DNA of 64,000 bases. It comes from an uncultured Collinsella sp. GTDB lineage: Bacteria > Actinomycetota > Coriobacteriia > Coriobacteriales > Coriobacteriaceae. The stretch spans positions 1 to 64,000 of the forward strand of contig CATZLI010000004.1 in NCBI GenBank assembly GCA_958421275.1, read 5' to 3'. The position numbers and the translations under genes were made by a program. Shown here piece after piece: positions 41,021-49,574 of the stretch. The notes beneath the pieces were generated by a model. It had not been told where the DNA came from. It worked only from the letters and a program-made list of their open reading frames with translations, and searched no databases. Each line of letters begins with the position of its first letter. Positions within the stretch are counted from its first letter, which is position 1.

Positions 41021-41478
41021 CCTCTGGCGATTTGGGTGAATTGATACCTAAAATCTGCGCGAAAATTCAAATAACGTTGGCTGAACATCATGCTTCTAAC
41101 CACCGATGAATTAAAGATATTCCCATCAATTTGGTAGTCTATTCCTCACGGTTAATGATTTACCGTTCACGGTCGATTTTCGACCGTTCACAGGACGCAT
41201 GCTCTTGAGCAAAATGTTGTGCAAATAAATAAAATGCTATTAAAAAATGATAACTAGCTTAATTACCAGTAGAAATAGATATTTCATAGCGAATAAACGG
41301 AGGTAAATCCGAGCAAATGTCAAGAGAATTGAGAACTGGCTACAAAAATGTCGGTTTTGTTGCCCGGATGTTTAAACAATAGTTACAATAGTATTACTAA
41401 GCGAGCGCAATTACAGATTGCGCAGATACGTTTGATAGTGAAAGAGCAAGATCGCGGTCTCTTGGGGAGGAGACATCG
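41021..41478. other. AT-rich leader region of the pilus locus
   Basis: 458 bp without a convincing gene and clearly more AT-rich than the rest of the window. It holds two hairpins, CGGTCGA / TCGACCG at 41170-41186 (within a duplicated ACCGTTCAC) and GCGCAAT / ATTGCGC at 41405-41423, and candidate -10 sequences TACAAT (41384) and TAGTAT (41389) without a clear -35. A 21-codon frame at 41317-41382 (MSRELRTGYKNV...) follows CGGAGGT by 12 bases and could be a leader peptide. The region probably contains the pilus promoter and its control sites. Confidence 0.5.
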
Positions 41479-44400
41479 ATGAAAGCGAATTCAGAAAAAA
41501 CTAAGCAGAGTAAAAAAGCGACGCGCCGTGTACTGGCAGGCGTTTTGTGCGGAGTCTCCGTGTTGAGCCTGGTACTGTCGCTCGTCATGCCTCCGATCTC
41601 GCAGGCCATTGCCAACGATGCCCAGACGGTTTCTACCGAAGAAACTGTGATGGGGGGGGGTTCCTCAAGTGAGTCTACTGATGTAGAAAACACCAACAAT
41701 GGGGATACCGAAAACCAGAATAGTGACGACGCTGAGGGTGGCGAGACCGGAGACGGCGCTGCCGAGATGCCCCCGTTGTCTGATGACACGGAAGCCGAGA
41801 GCGCTGCGCAGCCCGCGGATGATGGGCAGTCTGTCTATAAGGCCGCTACTGTTGCAAATGAAGGTGAGGCTCGGAAACTTGAAACAGATAAGGACGGGTA
41901 CGCGCTGCTGAAGAGTGACGAAGACCTGTCTACGTACCTTGACCTTCCCGCGGCGGAAAAGCCCGCAAAGCTGCGTCTGGCTGCTGATATTAGTTCGAGC
42001 GAGCCGATCACCATCAACAAAGACACTACGAACAACAAAGACACTACGATCGACCTTGCGCATCACAAGCTTTATTACAGCAGCGGTAACACGGGCATAG
42101 GCGAAACTGGTTGTACATTTATCACAATTTCAAAGGGCTTTACGCTAACTGTCGAAGGTAAGGCGGAGGACTCGCCGACTGAAGTTACCAGTGTTGAACC
42201 TGGTCAGCTAGCACAGATGCAGTTCACTGGAAGTGTTCCACAACAACTCACATACTACGTAACTAAAAGCACGCCTAACGGTGTTGGTACTAGCGAAAAG
42301 ACCTACCTGCACACTGTTACCAATTTCGGCGCTATCGTTGCATGCAAAGAGGGCTATGTAAATCGAGTCATTTCCGTTGGGGAAGGGGGCACGCTCAACC
42401 TTAAGGGTGGCATGATCACAACGCCTCGTAACCTGGGCAACGACGGTCACGTTTTTTTCTCTCAGGGCGCTGTCAATATTTCTGGCGGTTACGTCACCAA
42501 CGGCAACGGCGGTGGCTGGGGCGGTGGTCTGTGCATAACGGGCGCGAAAGCCAGCCTCGAAATGACAGACGGCGAAATGACAGACGGCGGTGTGGTCGCG
42601 GGAAACAAGGCAGCTTCTGGCGGCGGCGTCTACGCTGACAATGGAGCCACCTTGAAGCTTACGGGTGGAATCATTTCTGGCAACGCTACGTATTCTGATT
42701 CGGTTGGTCTCGGTGGCGGCATCTTGGTTTCGGGCGGTAGTGTGACCGTTTCTGATGGCTACATCACTAACAATAAATACGCCAAGTTTTGCGGCGAGGA
42801 TGGCCAGGGTGGCCATGGCGGCGCTGGGCTTGCTGCCAATAACGGCGCCCATGTCGCCATTTCTGGTGGCCAGATTACTGGCAACTATTCCGAGGAAGCT
42901 GGCGGCGGCGTTTACGTTACCAATTTTGGCCAACAAAATAGGGCATGGTTCAACATTACGGGAGGAAATATTGCCTCTAACGTGAGCTACCGATCTGAGG
43001 GCGCTGGCATTCGAGTGGGCCAGAAGGTTGACGCGATGATAAGTGGAGCGTCAAAAGATAGCCCAGTCTACATCACTAATAACCACTGCATGTCTCGCTT
43101 TGACTGGGGCGGAGGCGGCATCTTCGTTCAGGGCGATTCGGATAACGACGCATCTAATGCTGGCAGGCTGTTTGTCTATAACTCCTATATAAGCAGCAAT
43201 ACCGCCGGTGGCTACGGTGGTGGCGTTGCGGTTTGCCCGACGGGTAAGACCTTGGTGACGAATACCGACGGCACAGCGATTTTCGGGAATACTTCTGCCG
43301 AAAGAGAGCAAAGCTATGAAAGTTATGTAGATGGCAACAACGGCACCCCTCACCTATCTGGTGGCGGACACAAAAAAAACCAAGACTATGACGCGTACTG
43401 CAGCGATACATTTCGCAACAACGGTCATGCTGATTTCTTTCTTGCGGCGAAAGAGCACAATGAGCCAATCGCGGCGGTGATTGGCAAAATGCTCGGTGGC
43501 GGTGATGCCGAATACTCGGGAAGTAAAGAGCTTGCGCAAGCCATTACTATTCCCGCCAACGGTGGCGTGCAGGTATATAAAAGCATCGGTTTGAGCTCGC
43601 GTGTTAAAGCTGGAGACACTGCGGCAGGGGATGCGCAGAGAGCTGCGAAAACCTTCATCACGGGCAATTATTCCTGGAATCATGGCGGCGGCATCATGTC
43701 GAACGGCGACCTGTACATGGGCGCGCCTGAGGATACGTATGTCTATCCGAGCCTTAAGCTCAAGGCGACCAAGGCACTAATTAATTCAAAGACCAACAAG
43801 ACCAAGGCGCTCGTCGATGATCAGTTTACCTTTAAGGTCTACCGCAAGAATTCAGACGACCCTTTGGCTGGTACGACATTCAATCGTGACGTTTGCACCG
43901 AGGTTGGAACAGCAAAAAATGATGCAAGCGGCAATATCACGTTTGACCTTGGTGAACAGTTCGCAACGGGTGGCACGGGTGACAAGATCACATACTACTT
44001 GGTCGAAGATGCCGGCGCTGGTTTAGATATCACGTACGACTCCAGCGTGTATGAGATTGTGGTACGGACCCAGGATAAGCCGACCAAGCTCATGACTGTT
44101 CCGAGTAAAAATAATCCGAACGAAGAGAAGGAACTTCTCATCCATAACTACACGATTACAGACGTCAATGTAATCAAGAACGTACTCGATAAGTCTGGGG
44201 AGTGGGTAACAAAAACGTGGAGTGTCGTGAAGAATGGCGACGGCTATTATCCAATTATCTGTAAGGGTGACTCAGCGACTTTCACTAACAAGTTCACTCC
44301 GTACGACTCGGAGGGTTCCTGGACGCCTGCGGCGACTAAGGTCGTTAAGGGTGGCGAGATGAAGGAGTTTACGCTCGAGTTTGCGGATAACGAGAAGTTT

Positions 44401-44946
44401 GAGGGTGGTAGCGTCAGGACCGTGAAGACTGATGCAAAGGGAGACGCGACTCAGACGCTTCCGTTCTTGAGCGCTTCTGGCGAAGGGGTCAAGTATTCAC
44501 TTTCTGATATCACTAAGAACCCCTACGCTGTTGGTGACCCTACGGGTCGCGGTGCTTCCAAGACCTTCACGTACTATGTGCACGAGAAAGACGAGAGTTC
44601 GCCTCTCTCGCACTACAAGTATGACAAGTCGATATACAGGTTCGACGTTACCATGACGGACCAGAAAGACGGCTCAATCGTTGACACGAAGGTGACCTAC
44701 ACCCAGATCAAGGACGCTGACGGTAAGGATATCGATTCCAATAAGCAGGTTCCCGTCAACTTCGACGGTAGCAAGCCTGAGTCCACCCCCACCTTCACCA
44801 ACACCTACTCCACCTCTTTGCCCCTTTCTGGTATGTCGGGCGTCACTCTGACGTACCTTGCCGGCGCGGCGGTGCTTTGCGCTGCTGCGGCCTGGATGCA
44901 CATTCGTCGCAAGGCGAATGCGAAGGGAGGTAAGCGTCGTGAATAA
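41479..44946 (+). CDS. Large LPXTG-type surface adhesin, beta-helix plus isopeptide domains, probable pilus tip
   Basis: 1155-residue secreted wall-anchored protein. A signal peptide occupies about 1-45 (RRVLAGVLCGVSVLSLVLS). An acidic linker (45-120) leads to a region of Gly/Asn-rich repeats (about 300-560; GGGVYADNGATLKLTGGIIS, GGGILVSGGSVTVSDGYITN), which fits a right-handed beta-helix. Three or so streptococcal-pilin-type isopeptide domains follow (about 765-1110: FTFKVYRKNSDDPLAG, YYLVEDAG, FTYYVHEKDES). The sorting signal is LPLSG at 1114-1118, then a hydrophobic helix and KGGKRRE. Serine replaces threonine in LPXTG. GGAGGAG lies before the ATG. Overlap of 8 bp with the next gene indicates one operon with the pilins. 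Confidence 0.88.
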   Translation: MKANSEKTKQSKKATRRVLAGVLCGVSVLSLVLSLVMPPISQAIANDAQTVSTEETVMGGGSSSESTDVENTNNGDTENQNSDDAEGGETGDGAAEMPPLSDDTEAESAAQPADDGQSVYKAATVANEGEARKLETDKDGYALLKSDEDLSTYLDLPAAEKPAKLRLAADISSSEPITINKDTTNNKDTTIDLAHHKLYYSSGNTGIGETGCTFITISKGFTLTVEGKAEDSPTEVTSVEPGQLAQMQFTGSVPQQLTYYVTKSTPNGVGTSEKTYLHTVTNFGAIVACKEGYVNRVISVGEGGTLNLKGGMITTPRNLGNDGHVFFSQGAVNISGGYVTNGNGGGWGGGLCITGAKASLEMTDGEMTDGGVVAGNKAASGGGVYADNGATLKLTGGIISGNATYSDSVGLGGGILVSGGSVTVSDGYITNNKYAKFCGEDGQGGHGGAGLAANNGAHVAISGGQITGNYSEEAGGGVYVTNFGQQNRAWFNITGGNIASNVSYRSEGAGIRVGQKVDAMISGASKDSPVYITNNHCMSRFDWGGGGIFVQGDSDNDASNAGRLFVYNSYISSNTAGGYGGGVAVCPTGKTLVTNTDGTAIFGNTSAEREQSYESYVDGNNGTPHLSGGGHKKNQDYDAYCSDTFRNNGHADFFLAAKEHNEPIAAVIGKMLGGGDAEYSGSKELAQAITIPANGGVQVYKSIGLSSRVKAGDTAAGDAQRAAKTFITGNYSWNHGGGIMSNGDLYMGAPEDTYVYPSLKLKATKALINSKTNKTKALVDDQFTFKVYRKNSDDPLAGTTFNRDVCTEVGTAKNDASGNITFDLGEQFATGGTGDKITYYLVEDAGAGLDITYDSSVYEIVVRTQDKPTKLMTVPSKNNPNEEKELLIHNYTITDVNVIKNVLDKSGEWVTKTWSVVKNGDGYYPIICKGDSATFTNKFTPYDSEGSWTPAATKVVKGGEMKEFTLEFADNEKFEGGSVRTVKTDAKGDATQTLPFLSASGEGVKYSLSDITKNPYAVGDPTGRGASKTFTYYVHEKDESSPLSHYKYDKSIYRFDVTMTDQKDGSIVDTKVTYTQIKDADGKDIDSNKQVPVNFDGSKPESTPTFTNTYSTSLPLSGMSGVTLTYLAGAAVLCAAAAWMHIRRKANAKGGKRRE

Positions 44947-46597
44947 GAAAGTTTGCTCCTTCCCGATCCTGTTTGCGCTGCTTGCCCTCCTGATCGGCAC
45001 CTGCGCGGTTGTGTTCCCCGCTTCCGCGCAGGCCGCGCCGACCTCGACCGGTTCCATCACGGTGAGCGGCACCGTGGCGCGCAGCTACGACGCCTACCAG
45101 ATCTTTAGCGCCAACGTCGTCGACGGCGACAGCGACGCCAAGATCGCCACCGACCTCGCCTGGGCAAGCGACGCCGTGCGCGACGCCGCGCTGCCTGTGC
45201 TGCACAGCGCCGGCATGCCCAACTCCCAGACCACCGCGCAGGAAGCTGCCGAATGGCTCAACGCCGATTCCCACCTTACGAGCGCGCTGAGCGCACAGCT
45301 CGCTCGTTCCCTCCAGAGCTCTGACGCCGTGCCCCTTAACGCGGGCACGGCGTCAGAGCTGCCCTGTGGCTACTGGCTCATCGTCGCCGACGACGACTCC
45401 ATCGCCCAGGGCGAGGCCGGCACCGCGCCGGTCATGGCCCTGGTCGGCGGCAGCGTCGTCACCGTCAAGCCCAAGGCCGCGACGCCCAAGGTCTCCAAGC
45501 ATGTGCTGGAGGACAGCACCGGCGCCTGGCAGAAGGCCGCCGACGCCACGGTCGCCGACGACCTGTACTGGCGCCTCTCTGTCACGGTCCCGGCGGGGCT
45601 CACGACCTACGACACCTATACGGTGCAGTTCGTCGACACCATGAGCGCGGGACTCGACCCCTCCAAGGTCACCGCGAGCATGCATGTATACGTGGCGGCA
45701 GGCGCGGACGGCGACTTCGATGCCGTCTCGACTAGCAAAGACGGGCGCGTAGGCACCGACCCCGCGAAGGGCTGGACCGACATCACTGCCCAGTGCAGGG
45801 TCTCGGTCGACGGCAAGTCCTTCACCGTGCGCACCGGCGACCTCATCGCCGCGCTCGGCGGGGCAGACGCCTTCACCGCGGGCGCCCGCGTGGTCGCCGT
45901 GTACAATGCGCCGCTCAACAGCGCATGCAACCACGGCATCGCGAAGGGCAACCCCAACGAGGTCTACCTGCGCTACCCGCGCTCTCCCTTTGCCGACCAG
46001 TCCGGCGACGCCGGCTTTACCCGCACGCCGAGCGACGATGCGTGCGCCTACACCTGGGATCTCGCGCTCACCAAGCGCGGCAGCGACGGCGACAAGCCGC
46101 TTGCCGGGGCGGTCCTGAGCATCGCCGACGACCGCGGTCGCACGCTGACGGCCGACGTTACGTGGGATGCGGAGGGCAAGGCCACCGTCACCACGGGCGA
46201 GGACGGTCGCGTGACCGTCTCGGGCGTGGACTCGGGCAAGCTGGAGGTCCGCGAGCTCAAGGCGCCCAAGGGCTACACCGCCTTTGAGGGTACGCGCTCC
46301 GTGACGGTCAAGGCCAAGGGCCTGGACGTCGACCAGGTGGCCGCCGCCAAGCCCAAGCTCACCATCACGGCTGAGTCGCCCCTGCGCGCCGACAGCGCGG
46401 ACGGGTCGACGGGCAACCTGGAGGCGTCGCTCATCAACACACCCACCGGCACACCCCCTAGCATTACCACCGGAGGCTTTATGCCCTCGACTGGCGATAT
46501 GGCAATGTACGCCGCGGCCGCCGCAGCGGTCGCCGGAGCCGCGCTCATCGTGGTCGCGCTCTTGGTCAAGCGGGGAGGTGGCAGCCATAAAGAGTAG
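44939..46597 (+). CDS. SpaA-type pilin with MPSTG sorting signal
   Basis: 552-residue pilin, start GTG at 44939 after GAAGGGAGG. Signal peptide about 1-33 ending near AQAAP. An N-terminal pilin domain begins TVARSYDAYQIFSANVVDG and shares WASD..RDA with the next gene product. A middle domain (VSKHVLEDSTGAWQKAADAT) and a CnaB/SpaA domain (LTKRGSDGDKPLAGAVLSI to LEVRELKAPKGYTAFE, with the E-box glutamate) follow. The sorting motif is MPSTG at 515-519, with Met for Leu, before a hydrophobic helix and KRGGGSHKE. The different sorting motif suggests an ancillary or wall-linked base pilin. G+C is higher than in the adhesin gene. Confidence 0.88.
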   Translation: MNKKVCSFPILFALLALLIGTCAVVFPASAQAAPTSTGSITVSGTVARSYDAYQIFSANVVDGDSDAKIATDLAWASDAVRDAALPVLHSAGMPNSQTTAQEAAEWLNADSHLTSALSAQLARSLQSSDAVPLNAGTASELPCGYWLIVADDDSIAQGEAGTAPVMALVGGSVVTVKPKAATPKVSKHVLEDSTGAWQKAADATVADDLYWRLSVTVPAGLTTYDTYTVQFVDTMSAGLDPSKVTASMHVYVAAGADGDFDAVSTSKDGRVGTDPAKGWTDITAQCRVSVDGKSFTVRTGDLIAALGGADAFTAGARVVAVYNAPLNSACNHGIAKGNPNEVYLRYPRSPFADQSGDAGFTRTPSDDACAYTWDLALTKRGSDGDKPLAGAVLSIADDRGRTLTADVTWDAEGKATVTTGEDGRVTVSGVDSGKLEVRELKAPKGYTAFEGTRSVTVKAKGLDVDQVAAAKPKLTITAESPLRADSADGSTGNLEASLINTPTGTPPSITTGGFMPSTGDMAMYAAAAAAVAGAALIVVALLVKRGGGSHKE

Positions 46598-46705
46598 CTG
46601 GCAGCCCCACCGAGAGCGGGGCGAAACGTAGCGAAGCAGATGCTAAGACACAGACAGATGATGACCGATCGAATGAGAACCAACCGGAAAACGGAGGAAA
46701 AGAAG

Positions 46706-48373
46706 ATGAGCATGAACAAGAACATCGCACGCCTGGCAGTAACCGCCGGCCTCACAGCAGCGCTGAGCTTCGGCGGAGTTATGGCCCCGGTGACCATGGC
46801 GTTTGCTGCGGAGGGCGACGATACGATCACGATCACGCAGAACGAGAACAATGGAGCCACCAAGTTCAAGGCATATCAGATCTTTAAGGCCGATGTCGTG
46901 GACAAGGACGGGCAGAAGGTCGCGTCCAACGTCGACTGGGCGAGCGACCAAGCGAGGGATGCCGTTCGCGGCGTCCTTACGTCTGAAAACGCGCCAGGCA
47001 TCACCAATTCGTCGACCGCGCAGGAGGTCGCCGACTACCTTTCTGAGGCGATCATGGATACCACTCCTACCGCGGTCGTGAAGAAGGACGATCTTCTCAA
47101 TAAGATTGCCCTGGCCGTCGAGAAGGACGTGCCCGCGACTGGCGTGGGTTTTGATGCTGGCACCCCCTTTACTGCCACGAGCAAGGGCTACTACCTCTTC
47201 CTGACCGATACCTCTTCGATTGGAACCAAGGACGATTACGCCGATAAGAAGCAGACCGGCACCTCGCCGATCTTTGCGGTCGTGGGCGGCGACGCAGTGA
47301 GCGTTACCGAGAAGACGAGCATCCCGACCGTGACGAAGAAGATCAAGGACGATGCTACGAGCGTCGGGTGGGCGGACAAGGCGGACTCCCAGATGGGTCA
47401 GACCGTTCAGTACAAGCTGACCGGCACGGTTGCAAACAATGTCGACACGTTCGGCACCTACTATTATGAGTTTTACGATGAGCCGTCTGCCGGTTTGACT
47501 GTTGATAAGTCCTCTGTCAAGGCCGTGATTGATGAGACTCCTATCACGCCTACTTCTGTGACCGTGTCTCCCGATTCAAATGGCAAGATGGTCTTGAGCG
47601 TAAAGTTTGACGATCTTAAGGCTGCCGCCGGGAAGGCCGGTGTCACTCTTGGCGTGAACACAAGGGTCGTTGTCACGTACAGCGCCAAGCTCGACCCGAA
47701 GAAGTCCCAGCATGTTGCTGTCGGTGGCACGGGCAACTCCAACACCGTCAAGCTCATCTACTCCAACAACCCTGGCCACGATACCAAGGGTGAGTCTGTG
47801 TCCGACACCGTGCGCGACTACACCTATGCGCTCAAGCTCGTCAAGAAGGACGCGACTGATGAGAATAAGGCGCTTACCGGCGTAAGGTTCACCATCTGTG
47901 CCACTACTCCCGACGATACTGGATCCAAGGACAAGTATGTCCAGGATGATGGCTCCCTCGGTGCTATGCCTTATGAGTTCACGACCACCGACTCCGGTGA
48001 GATTAACGTCGAGGGTCTCGATGCCGGCACCTACACCGTCAAGGAAACCCATACGCTCGCCGGCTACAACACCATCCCCGATTTCACCTTCAACATCAAA
48101 GCCACTGGCCTCGACAACGCAGAGGGTGTGGGAGAAAACAAGCTCACGGTCAAGACGAGCACCATGGGTTCCAATTTGGTCAAGGTTGACACGACCAACA
48201 CGGACAACGGTACTGCTGTTTTGATTGTCAAAAACAAGCAGGGCAATGGCCTCCCCCTCACCGGTCTCAACGGCGTGACCTTCACTTGGATCGCTGGTGG
48301 CGCGGTGCTGTGCATCGGCGTGGCGCACCTCATCCGCAGCCGTAAGCAGGCTGAGGAGTCCGAGCAGGAGTAG
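46706..48373 (+). CDS. SpaA-type major pilin candidate with LPLTG sorting signal
   Basis: 555-residue pilin. Signal peptide about 1-35 (LAVTAGLTAALSFGGVMAP..AFA). Domain 1 starts FKAYQIFKADVVDKDG; a lysine-rich PTVTKKIKDDATSVGWADKA segment begins domain 2, where pilin backbone or isopeptide lysines usually lie. The CnaB domain (YALKLVKKDATDENKALTGV to GTYTVKETHTLAGYN) has the E-box. Sorting signal LPLTG at 516-520, membrane helix, and RSRKQAEESEQE tail. GGAGG lies 8 bases before the ATG at 46706. Its canonical motif, size and repeated isopeptide domains make it the likely shaft subunit. A terminator follows. Confidence 0.9.
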   Translation: MSMNKNIARLAVTAGLTAALSFGGVMAPVTMAFAAEGDDTITITQNENNGATKFKAYQIFKADVVDKDGQKVASNVDWASDQARDAVRGVLTSENAPGITNSSTAQEVADYLSEAIMDTTPTAVVKKDDLLNKIALAVEKDVPATGVGFDAGTPFTATSKGYYLFLTDTSSIGTKDDYADKKQTGTSPIFAVVGGDAVSVTEKTSIPTVTKKIKDDATSVGWADKADSQMGQTVQYKLTGTVANNVDTFGTYYYEFYDEPSAGLTVDKSSVKAVIDETPITPTSVTVSPDSNGKMVLSVKFDDLKAAAGKAGVTLGVNTRVVVTYSAKLDPKKSQHVAVGGTGNSNTVKLIYSNNPGHDTKGESVSDTVRDYTYALKLVKKDATDENKALTGVRFTICATTPDDTGSKDKYVQDDGSLGAMPYEFTTTDSGEINVEGLDAGTYTVKETHTLAGYNTIPDFTFNIKATGLDNAEGVGENKLTVKTSTMGSNLVKVDTTNTDNGTAVLIVKNKQGNGLPLTGLNGVTFTWIAGGAVLCIGVAHLIRSRKQAEESEQE

Positions 48374-48473
48374 CGCTCGCTCACCCATCCCTTTGGCGGG
48401 TGGAATGTGGTGGCCATGAGACTTGCGGACACCTTTCTCGTCCATCGACATTCTTGCTTTGCCATTCTCTTTT

Positions 48474-48512
48474 CGGGGCAGACTCCGCACTGGAGTTTGC
48501 CCCGTTCTTTTT
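48474..48512 (+). terminator. Terminator after the pilin genes
   Basis: GGGGCAGACTCC and GGAGTTTGCCCC (one G-U pair) around GCACT, followed by TTCTTTTT. Confidence 0.88.
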
Positions 48513-48562
48513 GAACAGCGCAGCCGGGGCGCCGTCGCTCGTATGATTGAGCGTATGATTAG

Positions 48563-48576
48563 CGAACAAATGTTTG
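48563..48576. promoter_or_regulatory. LexA (SOS) box-like site, unit 1
   Basis: CGAACAAATGTTTG differs by one base from the Gram-positive/actinobacterial SOS palindrome CGAAC-N4-GTTCG. It lies 117 bp before the small ORF. The same site occurs at 49046 ahead of the second unit. Confidence 0.6.
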
Positions 48577-48679
48577 CAAATATTGCGTTTACCAGCTGTA
48601 AGTGCGAGTGCTCGCAGTAAAATACCCTTACGACGCATTCCGTGCGCGGGCGGCCGACGACTCGATCGGAGGTCCCCAA

Positions 48680-48832
48680 ATGCTGAAATTCCTTAACGCG
48701 CTCGCCGCCCTCGCGGCGGTAGGCTCGTTCGTCATCGCGTTTCTTGACTCGTATGAGGTTCGGTTTAAGGTCCGTAGGCGCACGCGCGGTGCGGACGGTA
48801 GAAGGCATTTGCGCTGCAACAAGCGCAAATAA
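48680..48832 (+). CDS. Small membrane protein with basic tail, unit 1
   Basis: 50-residue protein of no recognised family. One hydrophobic helix (MLKFLNALAALAAVGSFVIA) precedes a short YEVRF strand and a strongly basic tail (KVRRRTRGADGRRHLR, ending NKRK). CGGAGG lies 8 bases before the ATG. It has its own upstream LexA-like box and a terminator 1 bp after its stop codon. A second unit 483 bp downstream encodes the same protein with few changes, mainly silent or conservative, arguing that it is really expressed. Size, single helix and SOS-like control recall type I toxins such as TisB or SOS division inhibitors, but that is inference. Confidence 0.7.
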   Translation: MLKFLNALAALAAVGSFVIAFLDSYEVRFKVRRRTRGADGRRHLRCNKRK

Positions 48833-48833
48833 G

Positions 48834-48863
48834 AATGCCCGGGGTTAGAGGCCCGGGCATTTA
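48834..48863 (+). terminator. Terminator of unit 1
   Basis: AATGCCCGGG and CCCGGGCATT around GTTAGAGG form a perfect stem followed by a short T run. Confidence 0.8.
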
Positions 48864-49045
48864 ACAAAACCAGAAAACTAGGCCGCCCGCGCTTTCGAAC
48901 ACTTACGCGGGGTGCGTCGTTTCCTGTAGTTATTGTATCCCGAATCGCTTCGCCGATTCGGGACATTTTGAAAACGCAAACACGTCGGGCAAACCCGGAC
49001 AATGCGGCCAGGTTCCGCTGGATGAGGAATCGTGTTTATAGCTAT

Positions 49046-49059
49046 CGAACAAATGTTTG
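49046..49059. promoter_or_regulatory. LexA (SOS) box-like site, unit 2
   Basis: CGAACAAATGTTTG, identical to the site at 48563 and at the same distance from its small ORF. Confidence 0.6.
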
Positions 49060-49162
49060 TCAAAATCGCGTTTACCAGCTGCGGGTGCATACGCTCGCAG
49101 TAAAATATCTTTGCGACGCATCCCGTGCGCGGGCGGCCGACGACTCGATCGGAGGTCCCCAA

Positions 49163-49312
49163 ATGCTGAAATTCCTTAACGCGCTCGCCGCCCTCGCGAC
49201 GGTGGGCACGTTCGTCATCGCGTTTCTTGACTCGTATGAAGTTCGGTTTAAGGTCCGTAGGCGCACGCGCGGTGCGGACGGTGGACGGCATTTGCGTCGA
49301 AAGCGCAAATAA
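49163..49312 (+). CDS. Small membrane protein with basic tail, unit 2
   Basis: 49-residue paralogue of the protein at 48680. The differences are Ala to Thr and Ser to Thr in the helix, Gly for Arg in GADGGRHLR, and a one-residue shorter tail ending RRKRK. Ribosome site CGGAGG and the downstream terminator are conserved. It lies 263 bp before the sortase gene but is separated from it by a terminator. Whether it is linked to the pilus or merely located there cannot be told. Confidence 0.7.
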   Translation: MLKFLNALAALATVGTFVIAFLDSYEVRFKVRRRTRGADGGRHLRRKRK

Positions 49313-49313
49313 G

Positions 49314-49343
49314 AATGCCCGGGGGTCGGATCCCGGGCATTTA
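49314..49343 (+). terminator. Terminator of unit 2
   Basis: AATGCCCGGG and CCCGGGCATT around GGTCGGAT, then TTTAAC. Confidence 0.8.
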
Positions 49344-49574
49344 ACAAAAGCTGAAAACTAGGCCGCCCGCGCTCTCGTACACTTACGCGGGGTGCGTCGT
49401 TTTCTATTGACATTGTATCCCGAATCGCTCAGCCGATTCGGGACATTTTGAAAACTCAAATGCGGGCCCATACTCGCACTGCGCAATGCTGCTAGGCTGC
49501 GTTGTCCGGCGTGGAAGCTCGCTAATCGGCTATTATTTGTTTAGACAACTTGAGTTGTAGAGGAGTGACCGGCG

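Larger units (their letters stand above)
48563..49442. repeat. Tandem duplication of a ~480-bp transcription unit
   Basis: Two direct copies, offset by exactly 483 bp, each contain the LexA-like box, TAAAAT, the ribosome site, the small ORF, the terminator and a downstream hairpin CCCGAATCG / CGATTCGGG (about 48948-48962 and 49428-49442). Identity is highest from the SOS box through the terminator. Confidence 0.88.
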
